DNA from: Talinum fruticosum
Taxonomy: Eukaryota; Streptophyta; Magnoliopsida; Caryophyllales; Talinaceae
Direction of reading: 5' to 3'
Length of the DNA: 64,000 nucleotides
NCBI GenBank assembly: GCA_021018815.1
Contig: JAITYX010000136.1
Coordinates: 310,001-374,000, forward strand
The position numbers and the translations under genes are program-made. The notes under the pieces were generated by a model. It was not told where the DNA came from. It ran no database searches and saw only the letters and a list, made by a program, of their open reading frames with translations. Shown here in pieces: positions 11,644 to 22,258 of the stretch; the stretch's first letter is position 1; each line of letters begins with the position of its first letter.

Positions 11644-12341
11644 ATGGAGAAGCCTTCGTTTTCACTTCCCAAGCTTGCCATCTTCATTGCTATCCTCAGT
11701 TGCACTATGGCAGGTTAGTAGGTTACCCTTGTTAACTCTATCTTCTATTTTGCCTTGGCTTCATCACTACTTTTGTTCTACTTTTCTTTTTTCCTTTTGA
11801 TCTACAAATCTTACTCGCCTTTTGTTACTATCAGTTGGTCATAGTAAACTTTAGGCAAGGATTTCATCACGTACTGAGTTGGATGTCACTCTACTACATG
11901 GACGTGTATTTTTGTAAAAAACTTAAATAGGGTCACTATCAAGTCGGATAATATTTTTGTAAAAAATATAAGATAAAGAAAAAAATGCTTTTAAGCCATA
12001 TATTTGAGTTCCAAGGAAATGGATGTCTCTCATATAGTGAACCATTGAAGATGTTAACATAACTAGTGACCACATGCGCGCATATATTATGGAGTACGTA
12101 CGTATATGATAATCTTTGTTCAGCAATAACACTGATATATCATTATATTTTGATTTTAACAGTTCCAACATTGGGAAAGCAGTCAGAGTCGAACATAAGG
12201 AAATTAAGAATGCCAATGAAAGAGGAAATGGTGATGGAGGAAGTGATATACGGAAAGCCTGAAACAGTGACAGAAGTTGAAGAAATATTAGAGATGGTAG
12301 TCCAGCAAAACTGTGCGAGCAGGGGATCTAAAAACAAATAA
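11644..12341 (+). CDS. Small secreted peptide precursor, two exons (11644-11713, 12163-12341)
   Basis: Exon 1 encodes MEKPSFSLPKLAIFIAILSC followed by TMA. This is a classic signal peptide: a basic start, then a hydrophobic core, then small residues before the likely cleavage site. It ends G|GTTAGT. After a 449-bp intron ending TTTTAACAG, exon 2 restores the frame (split Val codon) and runs to TAA. The protein has 82 residues: about 23 of signal peptide and a 59-residue mature part. The mature part is highly charged, with basic KLRMPMKEE, acidic EEVIYGKPETVTEVEEILEM, and a C-terminal CASRGSKNK. It has one Cys, so it is not a knottin or defensin. I do not match it to CLE, PSK, PSY, RGF or CIF peptides. 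An AATAAAT signal overlaps the stop. It is likely exported; whether it is a hormone precursor is inference. Confidence 0.7.
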
Positions 12342-12599
12342 ATATATTAATGATTTATTGTGGCATAGAAATTCGAAAGAGAAACAACGAAGAACTACTG
12401 GTCTGGAAGTTAGAAAAGTGTTGAATCTTCCTTTAAAGTTTGCATATATTTATTTGAAGCATTTGGCGATTTTGGATACAAAAGTTAGAGGCATATTATT
12501 GATTAGAATTTAGGAAAGCATATATACACACATCTTCCAGGCCAAGATTATGACTGACTTGAGCCCCGCCCTTCCTTTATCCAAATTCTATAGCTACAA

Positions 12600-12791
12600 T
12601 CATAGGGTTGTAGGTGAGTAAGAGAACGAGCTACTTGTTGCGGGTTGTGGAAAGGGCTTGCATGAAGAGGCATCGCAGTAGTCAGGACTTGGGGAGTCAT
12701 ACTGCCAATGGACTACTCTTAGGAATCCATCTTCATCCACTATAGGTTCCTGAGGCTGAGTTTGTGCGGCATGCTGTTTTGTTTTGGACAC
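12600..12791 (-). other. Unrecognised open reading stretch, possible exon
   Basis: A minus-strand frame of about 63 codons contains DEDGFLRVVHWQYDSPSP and DYCDASSCKPFPQP and ends in TGA. It has no ATG of its own. The upstream edge reads CCCTAG|GTGTCC, so it could be a terminal exon whose partner is lost. Composition is protein-like but no family is recognised. Confidence is low. Confidence 0.25.
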
Positions 12792-12843
12792 CTAGGGCTT
12801 CTTGGGCTTTATTCTTCCTTATGCAAACTTCTTCCCCGCACAC

Positions 12844-13060
12844 AGAAGTTAATTTTTGGATGCAATTTCAATTCTAACCATCCCCAAAACTCAGGTGTCG
12901 TTAAATAGTGTCACACAGAAGTTAATTTTTGGATGCGATTTCAATTCTAACCATCCCCAAAACTCAGTTGTGTCCTGATGTCGTTAAATAGTGTTACCCC
13001 CCAAACTCGGTTGTGTCCTAGTATCGTTAAATAGTGTTAACCTGATTTCGTTAAATAATG
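12844..13060. repeat. Degenerate tandem repeat (unit up to about 72 bp)
   Basis: Two copies of CAGAAGTTAATTTTTGGATG... (starting near 12844 and 12916) are followed by shorter partial copies. All share the words CCCAAAACTC and GTCGTTAAATAGTGTTA. The shrinking units suggest slippage or unequal exchange. No coding content. Confidence 0.8.
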
Positions 13061-13602
13061 TTAAAATAGGTACTGTTCATAGCCAAAAAAAGTTGTATTT
13101 TTTAGCCAATAATCCCAAAATTCATATTATTCAACCCTAAATATTTCCCTCTGGCATTTTGGCTGATTATTGTGAATTCTCAATGCCAGATTGCCATGGA
13201 TTGTCATTAACTTCAGTTGGATGCACTTAATAGTACTTGTGCACAGTTCATTAGTATGGAATTCTTGTGTATTCTAAAGTGTTGAACTTGCTTCATTGTA
13301 GTCTCATTTGTTGCATTGTAGTCTCAAACTAGTCATATGAAATTGTCTTGAGTGACAAAAATGCAAGCGAAAAACAAATGTCACGAAAACTTGAAAGCTG
13401 ATACTGACATTTAATACTGACATTTATCATGTAATAACAAAAAGGCAGCAAGGATATCATCTGCAAGATTGTAGCCACTGGCGTACTACATCTCAAAAAT
13501 AAAAACCAGACGCTCAAGAAAGAGATTGTGATTAGCATCAAATGAAAAGTTTCACTAAACCACTGTTAACGCTAACAGTTTCCATTTGGCACTTTGTACA
13601 AA

Positions 13603-16600
13603 TCAACAAGTGTATCGGTTCTTGGCTGCCCTATCATGCTTCTTTGCATCGTCCTGGAAATGATGCCAAAAACAACCCCTTCAGAGATATTTTAGGAAAT
13701 TTCACTAACATAACAAATAAATGAACAAGGCTTACATGAAAGATGAAACCTATGGTGTCACTATAATCGAGGAACTTCTTCCACTGCCGTCCAATGCTCA
13801 GCTGTAGCATGAAAATTTGACATTAAGGGAGGCATACATAACAGACAAATACATCTAGGGATGAAACACCACTGTATCACAATTCACCGTTTCCAATGTC
13901 ATTGATGTTGAGAAAATTTCAGCAGAACACACATCACTAAAATGTCGACAAATTTTACATAATACAAATTTTTAGTGTTAATCTCTAAAAAACTTATCCA
14001 GGAACGAGGCTTAGGATGTCATATGACAGTTTTTTTTTTTTGGTATGAATATGTATTATCATTACCAAGGAGAATTAGCGCTTATTTACAAGAATGGCAG
14101 GGGAGGGAAGACCCAAGCCCTAGGTAGAAACTTGCTCAACTCAGCTCTATCTTTTGTCTTCTTACTATTTCTAGCCAAAAAGATTAATCTAGACAGAATT
14201 AAATATTAACAGTTACTTGTAATCTCAAAACAAAACTGCTGGATTCTGTTGAAAACACCATTGTTCCTTGCATTCCAGAGACAGTATGTCATGACTGTGA
14301 TGCACAGCATATGACAGTTGAATCAAGCGAGCATTGCTGAGTATCCTTAAATAAAAAGGGGATCCCTTAGACAGTCCCCAACAGATCCACACAAGAAGGT
14401 TTTGATGCTGTTGCAGACTTCGTATTGACAGTCTCTACTGGTATGTCCAGTTCAGTAATACTATGTTTCCTGTACTAAAATTCTAAGGGGGAGGGGGTTT
14501 GAAATCCTATCTTTGAAATTTATTTCTCAACATAATTTAGAAAATATTTATTCTTCAATAAATTTTTAGAAAACTAAGGAAATTACCAATCTAAACTATT
14601 ATTCAAAAATAACGAAAAAATTGAAAAAAAAAGGAAGAGAGAATGTGTGCAAAACATCCAACATGAAGTGAGTTGATTCAAATGTCTCCTATCACTATGA
14701 TGGGTGAGTTTACAGATAGGAATATGTTGAGCCAATGCTGAGCAAACTCATCACACAGAGCTCCACTCAAAATAAGCTCAATGAAAGTTGTTGCTAAGGC
14801 TCAAGCTTTGGTTTGTCAAACCAAGCACAAAGAAGTTTAGATGTGTAGTCTCACGAAGAAAATAATCACATAAGGACCTATGATCTGACCCTAAAACTAG
14901 ATACTACAAATTAATATAGTTAGGATCCTTTCATCAACAGATCATTCCTTTTCAACTGTGCCTTCAAACCTCAGGCTGCCACCATCATACCCACTTCCAC
15001 CATACTACTCCTAGCCTTCCATTTCTATCGTCTATCGTTGTTGCTGCTTTCAAATATCATCACATTATCATGAGATGATTAAGATCCATGTCGTTCACAT
15101 CTTAGGAATAAAAACATTTATTTGAATTCATTTTCAATTGTCATACATTAATTCTAAAAACTAATGGGAAAATGGAAAGCATTGGCTGATGAACACTCGC
15201 AAGGACTCGAGAGCTTCGGTGGGCCCCACTCAACCAGAATTTTCTGGCCTAATAATCTTGTAAGTCAAAGTGAGTTTGCAAAATAATTCACAAAGCAAGC
15301 CTTGAGCCTAATGCAACACATCGCATATATGTCAGCTCATTCCATCCCTACGGCTTCATTTGGGTACACAAATTGTAGACTGTTTGGAGTCTTGTAATAC
15401 AGCAGAAGAAAGTGCCGCATGAAACTCTAAAGCAAATTCAGTTCTCCCAGAGTCATATATGAAGGCCTCAAAGATCTAATTAATAAAAGCTTGCTAACCG
15501 TTGGGCCTACAGTTGGCTTTAGGATATGATTTTTAGCCTAATGGCTAATGAACCGAAGTTGCGCATAGTAGCAAGCACAAAGCTGAAGTTGCAATAATTA
15601 AGCCGGTACATGAAAGAAGCGCTAAGATGGCCAGGTGTGCAAAGAAATTTCAACAGTATATATTCAAAGTCCCCATAGCTGTTTTCCTTGCAAAGATCTA
15701 GGCAACTGGTACTTATTCAAACTCCTAATTTACCAATTTTTCCTCTCAAAGAAGTATGCAGCTGGTATTTCCCAAAACAGGTACAGATTTTATAACTTTA
15801 AACCATGCACGCAACCGCACAAAAGACATTAGATCAGAGGATACACTGGGATGCCGAAGAAGTTTCAGTGACATGAATCTTCTAAAACAGATGATTGAGG
15901 ATGTTATGCAGAAGGAAAAAGATATCCAAGGCACCTCTATAGGTGTTGAACATCTCTTAAAATTTCTAGTATAGAAGGCAACTCTACAAAAGAAGACAAA
16001 TGCAACCATAACAAAAAGCATAATATATAAATGCTTCTAAGCATATTCTGAGCCAAAAGCCACAGGGTGGGAGCTGGAGAAGGAAAAAAGGGCGAAAGTA
16101 ATTTTTTTTGCCCACAGAGACAGGTCTGAAAACATAATTAGGGAGAAGGTTATGACTGATTAACCCCTTTCTAAAGGCTAAACTCTCGTGAGGGGCTAAA
16201 GATGGCTGGCTACATACACATATAGCCAAATCATGATGAAACAAGACACACGGTCAGAGGCCACTGCGGGACTAACATAGAAAAGCCTGAAGATTAAAAC
16301 CCATCAGCTTAAGGCCAAACATCTAAGCAACTCTAAACACAAAAAGGGCTTCGGTCTCCATTATGTTTGGCAATACTCTCTTATCAGCGGAAACTAATAT
16401 CATAATGGATAGCATTAACTTTAAGTCAACTTAAATTTGGGGATGGAGTGCTTTCCACTGAATGTAGTTGTTGAACTTACTAAATATCAGTATTTTGACC
16501 ACCATGAAAAAGGTTCTTCTGAATAATTTGAAAACATCAACTAAAAGAACCCCAGTGAGACGGATGGAATAGAGTATATTTTTCTGAAATTAGGTGAGGG

Positions 16601-18572
16601 AGTGAATAAATTGGATAAACATTATTTATGAATACCTCGAAAGACACAGGTTCACTTGAAAACAACATTATATCAGAATCATTGCACGCACTGACCAACA
16701 CTACAGTAATTTGAAATCATCCACTGATTATAGAAAGGTTGTTTTTTGTAGCAGGAATATCGCACAGAGGGAAATATTCCCTTCAATCTTTCGCTTGAGT
16801 GGAACTCTAGGGTGTGGATTTGATTTGAATTCAGGAATACGGCACATGAAAAATCACTTCCCTCAATTTCGACCTTACTTCAAAAGGATCATCTCAAAGA
16901 ATAAAAAGGAGAAAGCCAGTTTCCTACATGAGTAATCAGCTTAGTATACATCAAAACTCTTTAAAACCTAACCATCTGACAAGACTAACGACAATAAAAC
17001 AAATGTTGAGCTGACAAGAGCTTTTATAAAACATACCTGAGCAGCTTCATTTGCAGCATTTTTGGTCCACAGGGCTATTTTCTCCTGTTTACCCCTCACA
17101 TTTACAACTGCTCCACATATCTCATCTCCATGATCAAATTGCTCTCCAATCATTGCCAGCAACTACAAATTATTCACCATTTCACCTTGGTTAGAAAAGG
17201 TTCAGACCTCAGCATCAATTCATAAATAATATAAGACTTCAAAGGCCAAAGCATACCGTGTAGAGCCAAGATGTATCAGATTTCCCCTTCGGGAAGGTGA
17301 CAGTCCACTTGCCTCCATTAGCACAAACTGGATCCTCCCATTTTGGTTCAATTTTATACTTGAAACAGTGAAAATCTGCTCCAACGGCCAACTTGCTGGG
17401 ATGACGTATGTTGTTGTACAGGCTGAAACAGAGACATTGTAGAAGTGTTATTAAAATTCATATATGAGGATGGGCAACAAGAGCAAAAGAAATACAGTGA
17501 AGACATACTCAACCTAACCAACAAAACAGACAGACTGGCACACTTCTTGTACACATAAGGTGTCTTTGCTGGATATAAGAACAAAATGACAACAAAATAA
17601 AAATGTAGCCTAATTACATATAAACTTAACAGACTATACTTAGTACTTGCAAAATCAGAATCCTTACAAACTTAACTCACATTTATTTCTAGCAAGAATA
17701 AAAATGAATAGATTAAAGTACGAAATGCCTCCTTCTAAAGGTTGTGCCAGTGCACTTTCATAAAAACCCCTTACAAATTAGATACTCTTCAACCAAAGTC
17801 TCAGATTTCTCAACATCATTTCCTACTTCCTATATTCTTAGAAATCACTGGCTTACCAAAATCAATCATCGCATATGTCGCTCTAAACTGGTCAATTACT
17901 CTAGGGAGTCAAAATATGATAAGCCAATACAATATGGAATTCATTCCTAGCAAGTATATTGAATAACCAAGGAATTAATTACTTCAGATCGATTTGATAC
18001 ATATTTTTCCTCCACTAGTTTCAACAAAATTAGACATAGCCATCTCCTAAATCCTGTTTTCCCTCTACAATTACATTTTCAGCAAGAAACTACTTAAACC
18101 CTCCACGAAGCCGAAGAAGAACAAAAGCCTATAAACCCTAGAAAAGAAAAATCAACAAAAACGACCCAATCAAACAAGAAAATAACTCAAACATCGCACT
18201 CCATATTCGAAAAAGAAAAACAAACAAATTGACAACATCAGCCACTCAAGAAATTACACCCAACATAAAAAAGGGGGAAAAGAAATGAAATCGGACCTCC
18301 AGAACTCTTCGACAGTTGAGAAGGTGTAGATAGGACGGATAGAGCTACCCCAAGCTGCCTGTTTGGATTTTGCGGAAGGATTGTCGAACCAGAAGGTCCA
18401 AGAATGTTCAAGAGGGTGAGTGGGGGCTAAGGCTTTAGTAGGCTTCTCCGTGGCGTCATCTCCCTCTTTCTCCTCCACAATCTCACCTTCCTCTGCCTCT
18501 TCCTCCGCCTTCTTCTTCTCCTCCTCCTGCTCCTCCGTCACTGTCACCATCGGCTTCTCGGCCTCTCCCACC

Positions 18573-18577
<5 letters not shown>
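13603..18577 (-). CDS. eIF4E: Translation initiation factor eIF4E (mRNA cap-binding protein), five exons
   Basis: Exons on the minus strand: 18297-18577, 17257-17422, 17037-17162, 13736-13801, 13603-13653. All junctions are GT/AG, and the 690-nt CDS gives 229 residues, normal for plant eIF4E. Residues 1-50 are acidic, low-complexity and variable. The core begins [14 protein letters not shown]. Cap-stacking Trp76 (QAAWGSS) and Trp122 with Glu123 (PKWEDP) are present, as is Trp181 (ALWTKN). Cys127 and Cys165 match the redox-active pair described in wheat eIF4E. The protein binds the m7G cap and eIF4G to form eIF4F in the cytosol. [12 protein letters not shown] indicates the eIF4E rather than the eIF(iso)4E class. 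The last residues are RYTC, where most plant proteins end in YTV. Intron 3 is 3.2 kb and carries a LINE fragment. Plant eIF4E genes are known recessive potyvirus-resistance loci. Confidence 0.97.
14020..14319 (-). mobile_element. 5'-truncated LINE fragment in eIF4E intron 3
   Basis: A 12-bp duplication CATATGACAGTT flanks the insert (14020-14031 and 14308-14319). Between them, on the minus strand, is the C-terminal end of a plant LINE ORF2, with [18 protein letters not shown]. This is followed by a 3' UTR and a poly(A) tail, seen as the T-run at 14029-14040. The fragment is about 276 bp. The short 5'-truncated body, A-tail and long duplication are the signature of target-primed reverse transcription. 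It lies in the same orientation as eIF4E and is removed with the intron. Confidence 0.85.
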
Positions 18578-18619
<42 letters not shown>

Positions 18620-18620
18620 G
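18577..18620 (-). repeat. (GA)n/(GT)n microsatellite in the eIF4E 5' UTR
   Basis: On the gene strand, GTGTGTGTGTGAGAGAG... runs directly into the ATG: about 15 GA units preceded by about 6 GT units. Its position abutting the start codon means length changes would alter the leader just upstream of initiation. Confidence 0.9.
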
Positions 18621-18754
18621 AGTTTGCACTTGAGTTTGTTCGGATTTCGCCGAATTGAGAGAAGAATGTCTTGAAGGCTTGAAATGTTTGAGAGGAGAAT
18701 TTTTCTTCTTAAACGTCCACGAGTCGGTTAATGGATACACTGGCGTCGTGGATT

Positions 18755-18782
18755 TATCGGGCCCTTTTCATGCAGCCCAATA
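18755..18782 (-). promoter_or_regulatory. Site-II-like elements upstream of eIF4E
   Basis: On the gene strand, ATTGGGCTGC and GGGCCC lie about 180-205 bp upstream of the ATG. TGGGCY boxes (site II) are known from promoters of plant translation and growth genes, which suits eIF4E. Recognised by sequence only. Confidence 0.5.
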
Positions 18783-18884
18783 GCTCTTCAGCCCCCACAT
18801 TGAAATTCATGTTAAGCAACAGCGATTTGGAATAACTTTTCCGTTTTGGCCAAGTCAAACACTAATCAACTAAATATTAACGTT

Positions 18885-19235
18885 CGGTAAGGTAGTATTT
18901 TAACTAACATTTACAATAACTTTTAGCGTTTTAAGTAGTGTTTCGAAAAGCTAAGAATATTAACTTTTCACATTTGAAAGTAGCGTTTTATATTTTTTTG
19001 ACAAAAAATCCCTTCATTCATTTATATTTGACAAATTATTTATATCCTTTTACGTCAATTTATAATAATCAACTAACTTAACCGCTAAATTTACTAAACA
19101 CATTTATTCAACCGCTCAATTGAACAGTTATCCGCTAACGACTAAAATCTAATGATTATCAGCGACCTAAACAACTATCGATTACACAAACGAGTTATCC
19201 GCCACTCAAACAACTCATTTTATCGAACAGGGCCG
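18885..19235. mobile_element. Possible short MITE-like element
   Basis: The left end has GTTCGGTAA and the right end TTATCGAAC, an imperfect inverted pair. The AT-rich body has repeated AGCGTTTT and CGCT words and encodes no protein. It ends next to CAGGGCC. No target-site duplication could be fixed, so class and ends are tentative. Confidence 0.35.
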
Positions 19236-19639
19236 AAATCATTGGACATCAAAAGATTAATGACCTTATTTAGATGTTAGCTTTTTTAATGACTTTTTAA
19301 ATCGAAAATAGCTTTATATTTTAGTTGTTAGATTTTTTAATTTAATTTGTTTGGATTGGGGTTAAGGGAGGAAGGGAGGAAAAGAGTTTTAATTACCTTT
19401 TCTTTTTCTTGTTTGGGATAAAACAGAGGGGATGAGGATGGGGAACTAATTCCCCACTTTCACCCTAATTGTTGATTTTTTTATTTCCCTCTAAAGTGAC
19501 GGGAAGGAAGGGAAGGGAAATAAGCTAAAAAATAAAAGATTATTTTATTTTATTTTAATTATATTTTATTTTCACTCATTGTCCCATTATTTTTTACTTC
19601 CTTCCAAAATTCTCCTTTTTCTTTATTTTCCCTCCAAAG

Positions 19640-19643
<4 letters not shown>

Positions 19644-19695
<52 letters not shown>
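19644..19695. repeat. (AT)n microsatellite
   Basis: About 25 uninterrupted AT units in an AT-rich spacer. Confidence 0.95.
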
Positions 19696-19697
<2 letters not shown>

Positions 19698-20044
19698 CAT
19701 TATGGTTAAACTCTTATTTTATTTTACAAATTGTCATCTAGATTAATGTCTCTTCACCTTTTTTTTTTTTTCTTTAGTTAGTAACTAATCTAATTCATAT
19801 ATTGTGGACATTAATATATTTATTATTCCCCTAGATTTGATTTTTTTCTTATATTTTGGGTATTTATATTATTTAATTTATTTATTTTATTTTACTTTAG
19901 GTAGTAACTTACAAATGAAAAAATAATAATTATTAGAAAAATAAATATTTTTTGTTGATGGAACGTTACTAGGGGAATGAGTTCCATATATTAAATTTAA
20001 ATTTATTATTTTTAATTTAAAGTGGTGATGGTGGTAGTAGTAGC

Positions 20045-20117
<73 letters not shown>
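20045..20117. repeat. (AAT)n microsatellite
   Basis: About 24 uninterrupted AAT units. On the minus strand this gives a spurious poly-Tyr reading frame, which is not a gene. Confidence 0.95.
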
Positions 20118-20321
20118 TTTCCCTTCCCCTTCTCTTTTTAAACCAAACAATGGAATATTAGTAACATTTATTCCCCTCCGTTTTAAATTCAAACAAGGGG
20201 AAGGTATATCCGCTCCCCAAGTGGCGGATCCGGGAATTTAAAGAAGGGGGTCGAAATAAATGAAATAATAGTGTATAGAATAAAAAATTTAACATCTATT
20301 TTTAAAATTAATATTACATCT

Positions 20322-20766
20322 ATTTTGAACAAATAACAACACAAGCAAAATGTAGCATCTTCCTTTATGCTATATTCTAACCAATTACTCGTACAAATCA
20401 TACCGGGAGACATTGAATCTACGCATATATTCGGACATTAACGTTTGAGGAAAATTATGATTTCGGGGTTGAAGGGCACCTTTTTGAAGATATGCTCTTC
20501 TTACCTCATCTTGTTCATCAGGATGATATCGTGACATTGATTTTCTTGCTCCCGGATCGGATGGAAGTGCATTGACATCAACTCGACTTCTCCCAGTCGA
20601 AGAGGGATTGTCATTTACATCACATGTTATAGGGGAGAGATTGGCATTTGCATCACAAGTTGTTGGGGAAGGATTTGTATTTGCATCGCCTTCTTGTAAA
20701 TTTTCAGATTTAAAACTTGAAGGAATGGAGGGTTACTGTTGCTATCTTTTTGAAATATCTAAACAT
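20322..20766 (-). pseudogene. N-terminal part of a TTF-type zinc-finger hAT transposase
   Basis: The likely start is the ATG at 20766 (MFRYFKK), just after an intron acceptor TTTTAG. Downstream, across frameshifts, are MSRYHPDEQDEVRRAYLQKG and ALQPRNHNFPQT, then the zinc-finger block WLEYSIKEDATFCLCCYLF. These blocks in this order mark the N-terminus of plant TTF-type zinc-finger (DUF4371/hAT-dimerisation) transposases. A stop and frameshift lie near 20380-20400. The DUF4371 catalytic core and C-terminal dimerisation region are absent. Confidence 0.85.
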
Positions 20767-21006
20767 TTTGACCTAAAATACGAATTTATCAACAAAAAAT
20801 TAAACCTATATCGTAAAATTTATCTAAATAATGAATGAAGTGAAATTGAAAAATCAATGAAATCACATAAATTAAGAATAGAATAAAAGAAATTAAACCT
20901 AATATTGCACAAATTAAATCTTAAATTGATATAGAATGAAAAATTGTAGAAGTTAGAACTTACGGATCCGGAGAGAGCAAGAGAGTTTAGTGTGGTGGCG
21001 TAAGGC

Positions 21007-21119
21007 GGCGTAGGCTGCGCCGGCGGCAAGCGGCCGTGGTGGTGGGGGAGGGAGCGAGAGCGGTCGGGCTCGGGGAGGGGCAGAGCGAGCAGAGGGTATG
21101 CGAGTGCAGCTATTATGCG
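21007..21119 (-). repeat. GC-rich leader repeat, left copy
   Basis: It contains CGGCCGTGGTGGTG, GGGAGGGAGCGAG and GAGGGTATGCGAGTGCAGCTAT. A diverged copy lies at 31418-31528 in the same orientation. The two flank the Copia insertion, so the hAT leader was tandemly duplicated before Copia landed between the units. Confidence 0.75.
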
Positions 21120-21124
21120 ACAGG

Positions 21125-22198
21125 TGAAGACTCGGACATCTGCTCTATATCTTTCCGAGTCATGCAAAAGGAATCGGGTTTAACGATGTCATTCATATAG
21201 AGTTTTGATTCCAAGGCATTCTCTGTGTCTTAGAAACTTACTTGAGTTAAATAGTATCTTTAGCGGATATGGCTTTTCACCTTCCCTGCTTTAGTCTCGG
21301 AAGATTGTGTCGGAAGGCATCCGCTTCCATATCCGGAAAACTGGAACGCCAAGCTTAACGGTGGATCTCACCACATTTATCAAGACACAACCAATGGTTT
21401 TGGGACTTCCAAGAGAGTTAAACCGTTGTCCAACGTCCATATTTCAACGGATACTTTCGAGTGACTCGAAAGCCTTTCACAACGGTCACGAGAGGACTCT
21501 CGGTCAGCGAGATGAAGATAACGGCTACTCGCTCGGTCATCTATAAATAGAAGCCACTTCACAAGACTTGAAGATTGCCGAACATATTGTCTATACACTT
21601 ACTTAATAGAAGTCATTGTATTTACTCTCAATCTTCAACTTACAACTCCCACTCTGTAATTCATTACTTTACGAGTTGTAAGGTCTTGTACTTCGTTACA
21701 AACACTTCTTACATTCTTTGTAAGGTCCCTTGACTAAGCTGTAAGGGTTAACTCAGCTTAGTTGTCCCTAGCTGTAAGGGTTATCTCAGCTAGGAAGTAC
21801 TAGATCGGATAAGGGAATTTCCGAGTCTAGGAAAACTTGTATAGAGTTGTCCAAGGGAGCAACTCGGGTTCGATCAAGTTCACGGTATTTTGTGGACTCA
21901 AAATAGTGGATTTGACTTCGTGTCCGGATTGACACGGGCCGTGGTTTTCTGCCCCGGGAGGGTTTCCACGTAAAATCTCCGTGTTCACTTTCCGAGTTCA
22001 TTCTAGGCTCGGACAGCCTTAGTGCTCTTGTTTCTTCCGATTCACCGACTTCGAGTCCAGTCTTTTCGACTCTGTCTTTAGACTCGGAATCTGTCTTTGC
22101 AACATTTCTGCACAAAAGTGCGAATTTTCTAAAAGAATTTTCTATCACCCTATTCACCCCCTCTAGGGTGACTCGGACTCTCCCCGAGCAAACCTTCA
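21125..22198 (+). repeat. 5' LTR of the Copia element, with internal deletion
   Basis: It matches the 3' LTR except that about 446 bp are missing after GTTAAATAGTATCTTT near 21262. The 3' LTR positions from about 30020 to 30470 have no counterpart here. The TATA box and the LTR end are retained. Confidence 0.93.
21541..21550 (+). promoter_or_regulatory. TATA box in the Copia 5' LTR
   Basis: CTATAAATAG, with an identical copy in the 3' LTR at 30751-30760. This is the likely Pol II core promoter of the element. Confidence 0.75.
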
Positions 22199-22200
22199 AT

Positions 22201-22212
22201 TGGTATCGAGCC
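22201..22212 (+). other. Primer binding site of the Copia element
   Basis: TGGTATCGAGCC lies two bases after the LTR end and resembles the tRNA-Met primer site TGGTATCAGAGCC. Confidence 0.85.
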
Positions 22213-22258
22213 TAGTCTTTTATAAAGGATCTAACGAGTCCAAAGGTTTAAAGATCGG

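Larger units (their letters stand above)
19340..20217. other. Decayed repetitive spacer with two microsatellites
   Basis: It begins TTGTTTGGATTGGGG and ends near TTCAAACAAGGGGAAGG, an inverted style of end. It holds purine-rich GGGAGGAAGGG blocks, an (AT)n tract and an (AAT)n tract. It is probably a non-coding transposon remnant. No gene. Confidence 0.45.

Noticed and set aside
18420..18674. Plus-strand Ser-rich frame over eIF4E exon 1
   Set aside because: It is the antisense of the acidic Glu/Lys-rich coding region and GA repeat. The minus strand encodes a clear eIF4E.
19887..20192. Minus-strand frame with about 24 consecutive Tyr
   Set aside because: It is translation of the (AAT)n microsatellite.
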